64,000 nt of DNA, taken from positions 2,283,501 through 2,347,500 of the forward strand of contig JAJTWR010000314.1 in assembly GCA_021613335.1 (NCBI GenBank), read 5' to 3'. The notes below the pieces were generated by a model. It saw only the letters and a list, made by a program, of their open reading frames with translations. It was not told the origin of the DNA and ran no database searches. This document shows positions 1-13,115 of this stretch, piece after piece; position 1 is the first letter of the stretch; every line of letters begins with the position of its first letter. Source of the DNA: Whitmania pigra (Eukaryota > Annelida > Clitellata > Hirudinida > Haemopidae). Position numbers and translations under genes: made by a program.

Positions 1-3000
1 ACATTGATATTTTTTATCATTTTCTCTTCAGCTACCTCTGATTTTGATGTTGAATTGATCAATCTCTGGGCCAATCGTACGGCATAGAGCTATAAAATTA
101 TTAAACTATTAAAAATAGTTTAATTGATCAATCATATAATATGTAATTACAAAATGAAAGCTTTAGCATTTTTTAATGATAGTAATATGGTTGTGGTTGC
201 TATTTGAAACAGCACATATTTATAAGTTGTTAACAAAATAATTTCAGTTACAACTTCCGCTGCTTTACGAAACAAACGCATGCTATCAATAAATTGCTTT
301 AATAAAAAAATGAACCAAGGCCAACCTTATTAAAGCTATCCTTATCGTCAATGTACTTGAAAAGGGTAATAATTCCAGTCAATTTGCCATCCATCTCATT
401 TTGTTCATTTGCTCCACCCTTCAACAACTTATCGCAATGTGTAACCAGCTACAAAATTAATTTATATCATCATTAGTATCTTAATACATCTGCTTCATCA
501 GCCACTCACAATATCGGAAAATGAAGAACATTTAGTTAATGACATTTGACGCGAAGAATCGATGTCTTGCGAAAATCTGTTTGTAGCGTTTCTGAAGCCC
601 TATCAAAAGAATGTAATGATTAATTACATAATGATTTATTTAAATTTTCGCAAATAAACCTTATCGAGACTCTCGAAAAAACCACTGTACGAGGAAAAGT
701 TCTGCTCGAAGAATTTTGATTGGTCCATGTGAAAGCCAACGAGAGAATCTACCACCTATTGAACGTATAAACAATTTGAAATAATATTAACTAGAGTAAT
801 TTAAGACACAAATAAAAACGACTAAGAAAGTATAATATTTGAACGTTGATTAAAATAATTAACGAAAATATTAATCATGCATATTCATCATCTAATCAGC
901 ATACATCGTCTTCTTTGAAGTTCTTAAAGATGTCCACAATCTTTCTCTCGATGTAATTTTGGTACTCATTGAGCATGTGATTTATGGCTTCATTTTCGAA
1001 GTGAAGCAATTTGTAGGCATTTTTCAGAGCTGTAAATAAGGATTTTAATAATATCAGATTATTACACACTTTCTAACATTTTAGTCGGTGTTATTATCAA
1101 ACTAGAAGATCTCTAAAAACCACAATTATGCATCCACGATCTCAAACTGACCCTTCACATTTTGATCTTCTATAATGATCCTGAAATGGATTTTAATGAA
1201 GTCAACATTGTCGAATACAAGTATCTTTCTTAAGACATTGAGTATTTTGTCGTTGGAAGTAGGCAAAAATCTTTTGCTTTTTGACACTTCTTTTTCAAGC
1301 AGCCAAAGGCACTGCAATTGCAATCATATTATATAATAATAGCTTGATATTCGGTGTGAATGAAAAGCTAGCTTATTCATAATTATATTTATCAGATTTT
1401 TTGAGTCCTTATGTTATTGGGTATAACGGCCCATCCTGACCGAGATCATCTACTTTTTATAAAGCTTTTACAATAGGTAGTTCTCTGATGGGTAGGATCA
1501 ACACGCATTCTGCCATTATCTCGGCATGCCATTCGCCCATCCTTTATTGCGATTATGTAGCTCCAACTTGAATCAGTTGAAGCTTAGCTGCATTAAATTT
1601 TTAATTTTTATTTAAACGCCGACCATTTCTACGTAGTCTTTGACATCCAGAACATCCATAAGTTCTAGAGATTTAAGAGTGTAAAATTCATTCAACTCCT
1701 TGAGATATGCTTTTTCCAGTTGTGACTTAGAAAGCTGAATGCAATGATAAAAAATTGAGCTGAGCTGAACTTTCAAAATTTGTACTTATTCATTTTAAAT
1801 TCTTACACTGATCTTGTTGATCATTTTCTCTTCAGCTTTTTCTGATTTCGATGTTGAGAAGATCAATCTCTGGGCAAGTCGTACGGAATAGAGCTGTAAA
1901 ATTATTGTAACTATGTAAGATTTTTTAATTGATCGAGCATGTAATAATATTATTAATAATATTATGTGAAGTATTATTTGACCTGAATAAATTCATTCTT
2001 ATCTTTAATGTATTTTAACATAAACATAACATCCTCCATCTTCTTTTCCATTTTAGTATTTAACAATTCGTTTGTTTCATTTTTCATGAACAGATCAATA
2101 TCATTAACCAACTGAAAAAAATAATGTTTATCTAAATATAAGTTATCATTATATTCAAATTGACATTTTCCTTACTATTTCCGACACTTGTAAACCACAG
2201 ACGATTTTACTTTCTTTTGAGCTATCCTAATAGTTTTATATTGTTAATATCTTTCAATCATCAAGATCGTTTTATTATAATTTGAAAGGTTTTTCGAAAA
2301 ATATATAACAAGTAATGCTACTTACATCTCCATTGTCCATATTCTTGCAAAAGGCTCTGGAAACACCCTGTAATTTTTGAAAACATTGCATTTTCGATAT
2401 ACCTATTTAATGTTTTTGACTTTATGCACGTGGCACTTTACAAATTAACTATTAATTTAGTAAATATAGTGAAATTATAACCTCATCCAAAGCATCAAAT
2501 AATGGTTTTGAATCAAAAACAGATCTTAATAGATGATGTTCCTGTGCATATGTTTTTAAAAAGCATTCACAAAACTTTGTGGTCTCGCATGTTTCTCGTA
2601 AATTTATGAAAATCTTTTCCTCTCTTTCTTGAATTTTATTGTTGATATTTTCAGACATCATTAAGCACGCATAAGCAATTTTTAAGCCTAAAGTAATTAA
2701 ACATTATTAAATATATTCGTAAACAAATGAAAAACAAAAAATAATTGAAGTGCCAAGTTACGTTCAAATTCTTTATGTTGGATATAAAATATGGCTCTTT
2801 CAATGATTCTGTTAATATTATCGGAAATATAGATATCCCATGCTCTTTTCCTAATCAGATCAGCAGACCTAGGTAAAAACTTTTTTAAGATTTTCTCTTC
2901 TTGCTTGATTATTTCAGAACACTGAAAAATAATATTGATTATTTAATCGTAATTTAATATTATTAATTGCTAAACAAAATATTACTTTCACAATGGCATC

Positions 3001-4182
3001 GTCGTCAGACAAAAATAAAAAATATTTTTTTGATTCGTTTGCATAGTAAACTTCTAACTTTTGGAGAATTGGCTTCTCAATTGTCATTCTGTAAAGCTGT
3101 ATTAACAAGTTTCGCATGTAATTTAATTGTTTGAACGTTTAAAAATAAAATACAAAAATTATTTTTAAATGGTCTAAGTTTACCTCGTTATCATTTTCTT
3201 CATCGTCTGTATTGCTCAAACCAACTTTTATAACGGAATCATGTAGTTCTTTCAATATATCATTTTTCCTATCGTAAATTTCCCCATTTCTCTCTCTACA
3301 TTTATATTAGAAATTTATAATTTTTTTTAATGTTCAAATAATAAATGAATAAATAAATGAGATAAATCATACTTTTCCATACTCGTAAAAATTCCCTCAG
3401 ACAGCAGATCCTTCATTTCATTGACAACGACCGACCAATTTCTAAGCATGAACTGAAATCAAAATAGCAAAGTGTAATGGTTGCTTGTCTTCATGAGCAG
3501 TCCCAATGAATTGGGTTTTTTCCTACACTGTATACTGTCAGATTTGCTTCAAATTCAACATTGTTTGATGGGCTAATGCAATCAGTTATAGATTCGGAGA
3601 CTGCTTGTCTATTAATAGGCCTGAAAGTCAAAAACTGTTAGATTAACTTATTAAGCAATTTGTAAAAAATGTTTGATGAACAACTAACGAAAACACAGTG
3701 TTTACATTCTTTGAAAATTCATCGTATGATATCCATGTCTTGACATAAGTATTGATAACATCTTCCGAACAGCCGTTAAAAATTTTCTTTCAAAAAATTA
3801 CATGTCAAAGCCAAGAAATTAAGGAATTTTTCTAAATTATATTGCAATTTATCGTAAAACCTTGCAACATTGTTGGCAAAATCTTTTTGCGTACGATTCT
3901 AATATTTCGTATAAAAGTCCGTTTCTTTTGCAACGCAATGATTGGATTTTCCTTCAAGTTGATTAAACAAATCGTTACTTTAAAATTTTACAACAAACTC
4001 CAAGAAAAGACTCACTTTAGAGCTTTCAAACATTTTGATCTGGTAAAACTCTCCGTATTCAATATGTCACATAAAATTTCTTCGATTTCTTCCTGAGTAA
4101 TTTCATTACTGAAATCTTTATGTTGTCCAAGCACAAACTTCGATAAGCAATGCTGAGTTCCATTAATCTTCGAAAGCCCCAT
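1..4182 (-). CDS. Divergent CUL2-like cullin, 3' end beyond the window, with internally repeated exons
   Basis: Cullins scaffold RING E3 ubiquitin ligases: the N-terminal cullin repeats hold the substrate receptor and the C-terminal part holds the RING protein and NEDD8. The start ATG (4180-4182) opens exon 1 (4016-4182, donor GTGAGT). Further exons, aligned to the CUL2 gene of this window, lie near 3853-3920 (2), 3690-3785 (3, WxxY...NVxxxFS pattern), 3374-3452 (5), 3184-3297 (6), 2990-3105 (7), 2765-2925 (8), 2482-2690 (9 and 10 fused), 2170-2227 (11), 1983-2111 (12) and 1809-1895 (13). Exon 13 is followed by a second exon 7 (about 1623-1733), 8 (1142-1314), 9 (903-1027), 10 (662-758), 11, 12 (322-450) and 13 (1-92). 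The first set resembles the 18.4 kb paralogue and the second resembles the 26.7 kb paralogue and CUL2. No stop was seen inside the exons I translated. It could instead be two truncated neighbouring genes. The C-terminal neddylation domain lies off the window. Confidence 0.7.
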
Positions 4183-5298
4183 TTGTTAATTTCCAAACAA
4201 TTGATATAGTGATTCAACGAACAGATGCACTAAACATCTGTGACAACCAAATCATTTCAAAGGTTTTATATTGTTGACATTTAATTTTTAATTAAAATTT
4301 TATAATTTTAAAACAATTAAATTTTGTAGTAGTAATTATACTAAATAAATTATTGTTAATCAAAATAGCCATTACTTATTCTAAAATATATGTTATCGAT
4401 ACAAATGTCAAGTGAACACCTAATTAATAAAGGGTGTAAAATAACAAAAGTTGCATATTAAATAAATCAACTAATTAAAAAAATATTATCAAAAAAGGTT
4501 ATTGAATTTGGTAACAAAATTTTGTGAAACAGAAAAAAGCTTTGAGATGCAGGGGAGACCGGAGTTGCTAGATGCAATTTTGAGATTGACTCAGAAACTC
4601 TGTGAAGCCTAACCTGCGAGATGTTGTGAGTTTGGTTAAGAATACATAAATAGTTAGTACATAAATTTACTGACTTGTTGTATTGCCAATAAGGCAGGAT
4701 ACATGAGATTGAGACCAATGGTTCTGCGGGAAATGGATTCACAAGAAATTCATGCGGGAATTCAATGTTTGGAGATTTACAATGACGTTCCAGAAGTTAA
4801 GCATTGACTAATTCAAAAATTACTCTAATTGAATAATTTTCAAACATTCTTGTAAAATAATAATTAAAACCATTCTCTGCCTCTGGTAGCTTAATAATTT
4901 GGGTACATGAAAAAATGTTATGGTGGGTTGATGATTATGAAAATATAAAACGACCCCGAAAATAAGCCCTAGCGCGTCTTTTGAAGCAAAAATTAATATA
5001 AGACACTGTCTAATTTTCTGGGAAACGCGATAATTAATGTTATGATTGCCTCCGGAGTATAACCTCTGAAAAACTCTACAAATAGCCTCACAAACACTAG
5101 GTCGTACGTTCAGCGCCTGTCAATCACAAGGCCTAAGGAAATACATTACATTTCATTACATTACAGCTCGTTACAAAATGATTGAAATTAGCGAAGCACC
5201 ATTTTAATTTTAATTTTGACAGATTAATTTTAAAAGGACGTTCGTAAAAGCTTGTATCATGAAAGAAAAGTTATGTTATTTTATTTATATTTAACAAG
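4183..5298. other. Intergenic spacer between two cullin copies
   Basis: About 1.1 kb of AT-rich DNA between the start codon of the first cullin and the stop codon of the next. I see no exon with cullin similarity, no transposon ends and no convincing reading frame. The open frame at 4467-4742 on the minus strand has no recognisable motif. Confidence 0.5.
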
Positions 5299-8200
5299 TT
5301 AGGCAAGGTAGTTGTACATGTTGTCACCATTCCCTTCTGCCCTTGCCAAATATTCCCTAAATATGAAATCATTAATGACACTTTCGATGAAAACCTGACT
5401 TGGAACGAAAGTCGAAATGGACTCTTGGATTAACTCATAGACGAGGTCCTTGTGAGTCATCGATTTTCTAGATTTCATAATCCTAACTATGAGTGCTTGG
5501 AGATAAAATTTCCTTTCTTCCATTACAGATTTTGTTACGTCTTTTGTTTCTTGTGAAGCTTCTCTATAAACTGGTATCAACTTGATTTTCGGTTTCTTGT
5601 TCTCAAATTGATAATTAAGGCTAAACTTCTCGGTTAAATTGATCCCTTCATTTAACTATAAAATGATTATTTTTATAATAACTGAAATTATTCAAAAGAA
5701 ATATAAGCAATTAAAAACTTACATGTACTTTGGACAAAATATTTTGAGTTGATAGAAATTGCAAATACTTCTGAAGGTCTTTCGCATCAATTTCAGTCGA
5801 AGCTCTTATTTCTTCGAATGTGGTTGTTTCCACATTATTGAATAAATTCATTATTGATGTTATTATAACCGAGGTTTGGAGAGTGCAACTTTTGCTCAAA
5901 TAATTGAGTTTGATTTCGCAAGTGCTCGTGATGCCAATGAAGCTTTCGACCACTGTACATTTTGGAATAAAAATTATTGAATGACGACATCCCCTTAGAC
6001 AGCACTTGAGGGATCAAGGGTTTGGATTTGCAAGACTTTATCGGCCATGAACCAGCCTGTAATAAAATTTGGCATATATTTGATTACTAAGTCATGATAA
6101 ATACAGCGATAACACAAACCTGAGAAACTAAAATACTGAACGACATTCCTAAATTATTGACAAACTTTGAAGTCAATTCCTTGCTCAACTCTGCATCTGT
6201 AAGCATTTTTTCTACTTTGATTACAAATTGCTTCCCGCATTTAATCTGCAAATTCAATTCAATTACGTTTGTATTTATCTGATGTTTTGAGTACCTTATG
6301 TACACAGTTAGGAAGTACAGAAAGCACTTATTAATCGATTTAAATGGCGTCCCTACCCGATGACGATGAATTGATAAATCTCGTGGCCAGTCGTTTAGAA
6401 TAAAGCTATTGAATTATTTTTAACATTAAATTTATATCTTAATATTAGGCCATTTAATAAACATTATTCTGTCTAACCTGAATAAATACATCTTTATCTT
6501 CAATGAAATGGAATATGCTAACAATGTTTTCTATCTTTTTTTCAATATTTTTATCAAGCAGTCCTTTTGTTCCATTAATCACAAATTCATCAAAATCATT
6601 AACAAGCTAAAAAAAAATTCTTTAAACTAAGTTTTTCTTGTCAATGTTTAAAATGTGATAATTTCCTTACTATTTCCGGCACTGAAATATTCGAAGATTG
6701 GGATTTTGTTGACTTATCCTAAAAATGAGTATGGCTTAAGTTTAACTTTGCATTTAAATAATTTCCAGCTTAAATAACAGATAATTCCACTTACAATTCC
6801 GTTGTTTATATTCTTGTTAATGGTGACGTAAACACCCTGTCGTTTTAATAAAACGTTAATTATTCAGAAATTCCAAAATTCCAAAGTACATGACAAATTT
6901 CACTATTTGTTACACTTATGTTAAAATTATAACCTTTTGCAATGCCGCAAGTGAAGTAGAATTTGAGTCAAAAGCACATCTTAATTGATCATGTTCATTT
7001 GCATATGTTTTCAAAAAGCATTCACAAAACTTCTTTAATTCGCATGTTTCTCGTAAATTTATGAAAATCTTTTCTACTCTTTCTTGAATCTCTTTGTTGA
7101 CCTCTTGCATTGCTTCGTGAGAATACTTTAAGCATGCATAAGCAGATTTCAAATCTAATATAATTAAACGTTAAATATATTCGTAAAACAAACGCAATAA
7201 CACAAGTGACAAGTTACATTCAAATGCTTCATGTTTGATATAATATTTTGCTCTCTCCGTAACTCTTTTAATATTATCGGAAACATAAATTCTCCAAATT
7301 CTTTGGATGATAAGATCGACAGACTTGGGCAAAAATTTTGTTAAGATTTTCTCTTCTTGGTTGATTATTTCAGAGCACTGAACAGGGATAGCGATATTGA
7401 TTATTTTAAAAGTAATTTAATATTATAAATTGTTAAGCAAAATATTACCTTTGCAATTGCGTCGTCGTCCGACATTGTTAAGAAATAATTTTTTGACACG
7501 GTTGCATGGTAATCTTCGAACTTGCGAAGAATGGGCTGCTCAACCGCTTCCCTGTAAAGCTGAATTTTTAACAAAACGTCAATAGAAATATTGAACTCTC
7601 ATTGAATGTACACTTTCTTTAATTTACCCTCAATTCATCTTTGTGGTTTCCATCGTGTGAATCCACTTCTTTAATGGATTGGAAGAATGTTGTCAATGTA
7701 TTGTTCTCAATATTTATTTCTCCGTTTCTTTCTCTGCAATTAATTTAGACATTTATTGTGATGCATAATTTAATGACTATTCTATTTAATTTAAATTAAA
7801 TTAATCTTACTTTTGCATGACCGTAAAAACTCCTTCAAGCAGATCCTTGTCCTTAATGACAACGTCTGACCAAATTCTAAGCATAAGCTTTTCAAATGTC
7901 AAATTTGAAAGATGTTTTGTATCATGCCGTATTTTGTATTTAGTCTCTACTCGTTTAGTTACATATCTGAAATTTAAATTCTTGAATTAGGCTACGTTGA
8001 CAATTTTCTGAAATAGTCAATTCTAATAAAGATTAACTTGAAACCATTTGTAGGTATTATCTTATACACAATTTTTGTAATCATCAACATACCTCGCGAC
8101 ATTGCTGACCAATTTCATATCCATACGATTCTAGTGTATTGAAGCTACCTTCGCTCGCATGGAAACTCGATGACAGGATCTTTCTTCAGAATGAAAATTT

Positions 8201-8559
8201 AAATTATTACATAAAATCTAGGTTTTTTTTTCAGGTTTGAATTCGTTTATTTTCAAAAAACTATATTCAAATAGTCAAAAAAAAATCACACCAAAAAAAG
8301 ATTCACAAATTCATTAATGAACTATCCCAAGGGAATTAATTCCCGTCTAGGGGATAGGCTGTTTCAATTTGACAAATTTAAAGGGGCGTTTGAAAGGGTC
8401 TTTGCATATATATAAACTTCTAATGGTAACGACAGGTGAAAATTACTGGCAACAACTGAGAGACGATGAATAATCGGAATAATGATTAAGCGATGTAATC
8501 AACGAGGAAAAAACCAGGGTAATAAAATGAATGATAAGGTGGAAATGTGGATAACAGGT

Positions 8560-11515
8560 TCAACAGGTGGATAGAATGTGTTTTTTAAGATGGGATTTAA
8601 ATAGTGAGGAACTGTTTAGAGAAACAAGGGACGACGGCAGAGAGGAGAACAAGAGTGTACCTTTGCAACATATGGAGAATTTTTTGAAGGTGGTACGGGA
8701 AAATTCAGATCTCAATTGATTGGATGATCTAAGATTGTAAGAGTGGACATCTGATGATTTGAAAAACATATTATTAAAGGATGGAGGCAGCAAGTTATGT
8801 TCATAATTGTATATGAAGAGGCAAGTTTGGAATTTATTGATCTGATATATATTTAGAAGTCCATTTGAAATAAAAAAGTCCTTTGTACGGGCACGTGGAT
8901 GGAGACGAAATATAGTACGAATTATTCTTTTTTGGAGTGTAAGTAAGTGGATAAGTTTAGAGGGATAGGTAGAGGCCCAGGCGATATTACAATAGATGAG
9001 ATAAGGATATATTAAAGAATAATAAAGCATAATGAGAATTTTTTTATCAACAAATGAAGAGACCCTTGACATGATGCCAATGTTTTTTGAAATTTTGGAG
9101 GCAACGTAATTGATATGCAAAAACCAGTTTAATCTATCATCGATAATAATGCCGAGGAATTTGGTAGAGGTGACATGTTTAATCTGTAAGTTGTTGATGC
9201 AAGGTTGAATACTATGGGTTCTGTCCTTATTTTTTGAGCAAAACAGCATAAAATTTGTCTTGTCGACATTTAAAGATAACTTATTGGCGCGAAACCAAGT
9301 GTCAACATTTGTTAACTCCCTATTGATGCTGATAATTAAGTCATTGAGATTTTTGCCAGAAGCAAATACATTTGTATCGTCTGCGAATAATAAAAATGTA
9401 AGTAAAGATGATGAGTTATGTAAATCGTTAATATAAATTATGAATAGCAAGGGGCCAAGAATAGACCCTTGAGGAACGCCACAAGCTACGTCACTAAACG
9501 AAGATTCAAACCCATTAAATTCTGTCAATTGTTTACGACCCGACAAATAACTGGTGAACCACTTCAAAACACAACCACGCAAACCGTAATGATAAAGTTT
9601 CGACAAAAGTATCTCACGATTTACGGTATCAAATGCCTTTGATAGATCGAGAAACACACCGATGGTGAACTCACCACGGTCCAGAGCGTCGGCAATTTTC
9701 GAATAAAGTAAGAGTAGAGGCATATATGTTGAGTGATTTTTTCGAAATCCGAATTGTTTGTTATTGAGCAGACTAAACCTTGATAAGAAGGATTCAACTC
9801 GACGATATACGGCCTTTTCGAAAATTTTTGAAAAATATGGCAGAATTGAGATAGGTCTGTAATTGCAGATCCTGTTCAGATCACCGGATTTATGCAATGG
9901 AATCACTTTGGCCAATTTTAAGTCATCTGGTACATTCCCCGTCGACAGTGAGCAATTGATCAGAGAGCTGAGAATATTAGAGATCAATGGGATGAATTCG
10001 CCAGCAATACAAGGATCAATACCATCAAGACCACAGCTATGGGAGGTCTTCAATTCTTTAACTATTTGGATGATCTCATCTGGCGAAACAGGGAAAAAAG
10101 ACATTGTGGGAGTGGGAGATCTCGTAAAGAATTCATGGAAGGATTTGGATGGAGGGATGATTTTCTTTGCCAAGTTTGGACCAAGATCGGAAAAATGTTT
10201 GTTGAATTGTTCAGCTATTTCAGTTGGGAAGTTTAGTTCGCTTCCGTCGCCTGAATAGAATATGTCGGGAGCTCCAACTGATTTGCTCCCTCTAGACAAA
10301 ATACCTTTTATGATGTTCCAAGTACCTTTTGGATTTCCCTGTTGTCTCAGGAATTTTAATGAGAAATGTTGGCGAATTATAGCTTGCTTGATAGTTTTGA
10401 ATCTGTTTCTGTACTTTGTGAATTTGATCTTGTTTTCTGGAGTTGGATTCTTTAGATATGTCTTGTACAGTTTGCTTTTTACTTTGCAAGATTTTAGGAG
10501 GGCGGGGGTCATCCATTCCTGTTTTTTAATTCTGGATTGAGAACCGACAGTTGTCAAGGGAAAACAATGATTGTATAGACTTTGATATTTCGATAGAAAA
10601 AGTTTATAGTCATGAGATATATTTTGGGATTCACATTCTCTGGTCACATCAGACCAGTCCACCTCAGTCAAGCATTCTTTAAATTTCAGTTTTGTTTGTT
10701 TATCTTGTTTTCTGTGCAGCTTTGGGGGCTCCACTATTTTAATAGTCTCATGTAGTTTGATGTTGATGTGGAGAGGGAAGTGATCCGAAATATCATCAAT
10801 AATTATCTTGGAGATGCATTTGCTGAGAGATATTTGTGAAAATATTGTCTATAAGAGTGGCAGATGAGGGTCCAATTCTTGTGGGTTTGAGGAACACAGG
10901 CATCATGAAAAAGGAGTGGAGGATGTTTAAAAATTCATTAGTGGGTTGACTGCTTTCAATTGCTAATAGGTTAATGTTGAAGTCGCCCATTATTATGGTC
11001 TTTTTGTTGTCTTTAATCGTATAAGACAAGAATTCTGAAAACTCTTTGTTAAAAGATTTTAAGCTGTTTCCAGGTGGGCGATAAATAATTGCGACAACAA
11101 TGTTTTCCCTTCTACGTTGGCTGATTGAGATTAGTTGATATTCAAAACCTTCAAATTTCCAGTTGGTCGTGTCAATGAGATTGAATTTAATATTGTCTTG
11201 GATGAAAAAACCAACGCCTCCTCCTAGGCCACGGTCCCTGTTTTTCAAAACAAATTTGTAACCATCAATAGCAGGAATAGGATCACCATTTTTCAGCCAA
11301 GTTTCACTGACGCCGAGGATTTCTGCATGATAAGAAGATAACAGCAATTCTACTTCCTGGAGTTTATTTGAGATGCTTCTGCAGTTAATGTGCATTAGGG
11401 AAAGATCTGAGTTACAAATTTTGGCCATATTTTTAGTTGTAACATAATTTGCAACCTCGTAGAATTCCCGCAGGTAGGCATCCGGGTCAGATGAAGAAAA
11501 ATCAAAGTCCGCCAT
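8560..11515 (-). CDS. LINE ORF2: endonuclease plus reverse transcriptase, with one frameshift
   Basis: The N-terminal part (10796-11515) is an APE-type endonuclease with the expected landmarks in order: SLMHINCRSI, GVSETWL, IIYRPPGN and MGDFNINLL. The frame then breaks near 10830-10840. After a one-base shift it continues with DDISDHFPLHI, the terminal SDH box of the endonuclease. The second part (8560-10734, open throughout) is the reverse transcriptase, with KVIPLHKSGD, NYRPISILP, QFGFRKNHST, FLDLSKAFDTVN, GVPQGSILGPLLF and the catalytic FADD (FLLFADDTNVF). The enzyme nicks target DNA and copies the element RNA in place. With a single visible frameshift this copy is probably inactive but young. 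Confidence 0.85.
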
Positions 11516-11726
11516 TTCTCAAACTTTTCTCGAACCTGTGGTCCCTCCCCACAACAGATGTAACATAAATCGTATTCACATCAGCCAAAACTGTTGAAAC
11601 GTGGTCTAAGTTCACGGGATCAATAGCGGAGACAAATATAACTGAAAGTTTATCTTCTTCAATAAACAGAGACTCCACGATGAGAGGAAAAGAAAAGCAA
11701 AACACCAACATCAAAACAAAAAGAAG

Positions 11727-12392
11727 TTAGTATTTTTCCAGGTCAAGGAGGTTTTGAACTCGAGTTGGTCCTGAGTTTTCACCCCTCTTCAAGTAGACGT
11801 GACCATTCCATGTCCATGCTGATAAAAGTTTTTTGTCCTTTACAAGTTTCCTGGCTCTAGCAAAGATTTCTGAGTTTGGCTTGGTTAAGTGTTCGTTGAT
11901 GTAGATCTTTGATGTTCTATCCTTGTGCAGGGCTTTTCTCAGAGCATAGACTCTGTCTCTGACCATCTTTGAAGCGAAGGTGACAACTATTGGGCGAGGG
12001 CCACTTTTGCTGGGAATCCTGTAGCCAGAGTGTATGTCGCCCTCTGAGATATTTGCGCCAAGTTTTGAGTTGCAGCAATTGATAATTGCCTGAACTGTAT
12101 CTCTTCGATTCATTCCCCGCTCCCGACTCGTCCCGTCACCGGAGGATGTAGCGACCACTTCAGCCAAAGACGCATCAGGCAATCCATAGATTACCAGATT
12201 GTTGGCTCTCAACTGTGTTTCGACTGCGTCTATCCTCGCCTTGAGGCGAATGTTTTCCTCGCTGAGCTCGCTCACTTTACCAATCAATGTTTTCATCTCC
12301 TCCTTGACCGCAGATTTAACAAGACCAGGCATCTCCTCTCTGATCATCTCCCTTATAGATTTCACAATCTTTGCTTTGATTTTGTCAGCCAA
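11727..12392 (-). CDS. LINE ORF1 protein
   Basis: This 221-residue protein begins MADKIKAKIV. The first 80 or so residues are charged and heptad-like (EEMKTL, LSEENIRLKARIDAVETQL), which fits a trimerising coiled coil. The segment with NNLVIYGLP at about residues 85-95 is the usual start of the RRM-like domain of L1-type ORF1 proteins, and the C-terminal half (SGYRIPSKSGPRPIVVTF, then ...IYINEHLTKPNSEIFARARKL) matches the family's basic C-terminal domain. Such proteins bind LINE RNA and act as chaperones in the RNP. The frame is intact from ATG to stop. The stop lies about 210 nt before the ORF2 start. Confidence 0.8.
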   Translation of the reverse strand: MADKIKAKIVKSIREMIREEMPGLVKSAVKEEMKTLIGKVSELSEENIRLKARIDAVETQLRANNLVIYGLPDASLAEVVATSSGDGTSRERGMNRRDTVQAIINCCNSKLGANISEGDIHSGYRIPSKSGPRPIVVTFASKMVRDRVYALRKALHKDRTSKIYINEHLTKPNSEIFARARKLVKDKKLLSAWTWNGHVYLKRGENSGPTRVQNLLDLEKY

Positions 12393-12901
12393 ATTATCAA
12401 CCGTAGCCTCATCGAACTACTCGCACTTTGCATTCTTGCGCGACATTTTACAGGGGAGTGTCGAGTCGCGAAAACTAAACAATGGAACAAACGAAAGCCA
12501 CGCAAAAATAATCCACTGATATCGAAAAATTTAAGCACGGCAGAAGCGGAAGACGACGATGAGTCTAATGATACTAATTTTATCGAGTTTTTTCTAAGAA
12601 AAACACTAGAATAAACCAAATTAGTAGCAATCCGCGACATTTGACCCTTCCCACTCGCTCGCATTCAGAGCTTAACAATAAATATCCAAAACAATAACAT
12701 AGGTTAACAATAAATATCCAAAAAAGTGTCTGACTTTTGAGCTTGCAAACACTTTGCTCTATCATAACATTGAAGATTGAATGCATCACGTAGTAATTGC
12801 TTGACATCTTCCTGAGTAATTCTTTCGCAAACATTTAAGCGTTGATTACAGACGAAATTCGACATATAAACATGTGTAGCGCTCCTGTTTGTTGGCGCCA
12901 T

Positions 12902-13115
12902 TTGTTACAGTTTTAGTCGATATATATAGTTTTTTAACACATAGATATGAAATATATCTGTGGTAACCAAATCTTTCCAAAGCTTTATAATTCGTTGCAA
13001 TATAATTTTAATATAAAATGTTACATTATTAGTGCAATTAAATTTTGTGATTATATTACTAATTTTGAAAATAGGCATCACTTATTTAAAAATAGCTTAC
13101 TTAAAAAATCCTGTG
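12902..13115. other. Upstream flank of the broken cullin copy
   Basis: AT-rich DNA upstream of the start codon of the pseudogene. It resembles the stretch upstream of the first cullin's start (both contain a CATCTGTGACAACCAAATC-like or ATCTGTGGTAACCAAATC-like segment on the plus strand, at 4235-4255 and 12955-12975), so part of the upstream region was duplicated along with the gene. No clear TATA box was identified. Confidence 0.4.

Larger units (their letters stand above)
8222..12660 (-). mobile_element. Nearly full-length LINE (CR1/Jockey-type non-LTR retrotransposon)
   Basis: A two-ORF non-LTR retrotransposon lies in the same orientation as the host cullin copy and inside its first intron. 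From its 5' end it has a GC-richer leader (about 12400-12660), ORF1 (11727-12392), ORF2 (8560-11515, one frameshift) and a 3' untranslated region that ends with AATAAA and a short A run at about 8222-8231. There is no LTR. The motif order (endonuclease, then reverse transcriptase with FADD, no RNase H seen) fits the CR1/L2/Jockey group. I could not find a convincing target-site duplication, so both ends are approximate. The copy is much better preserved than the host gene fragments, which suggests recent insertion. Confidence 0.85.
5299..12901 (-). pseudogene. Broken CUL2-like cullin copy with a LINE in its first intron
   Basis: Exon 1 (12735-12901) opens with MAPTNRS and resembles exon 1 of the first cullin. 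The next exon lies near 8092-8150, so the LINE at about 8.2-12.7 kb sits in intron 1. Downstream exons are recognisable: 8 and 7 (about 7240-7560), 9/10 (6930-7150), 12 (6480-6608), 14 (about 6125-6250), 15-17 (5725-6060) and the C-terminal winged-helix exon ending in NYLA (5299-5650), with the neddylation-site motif IVRIMKSRKS. Three lesions are visible. Exon 3 (about 8005) reads KIVNVA then stop. Exon 13 (about 6342-6408) starts LYSKRLATRF but has lost its 3' part and donor. A 5-nt deletion near 5930 shifts the frame right after GRKLHWHHE, where the 18.4 kb paralogue reads on as LSTCEIK. It was probably a functional cullin once. Some fragments could still be transcribed. Confidence 0.75.

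Noticed and set aside
9863..10540. Plus-strand open frames of 65-131 codons
   Set aside because: They lie antisense to the LINE reverse-transcriptase frame and have no motif of their own.
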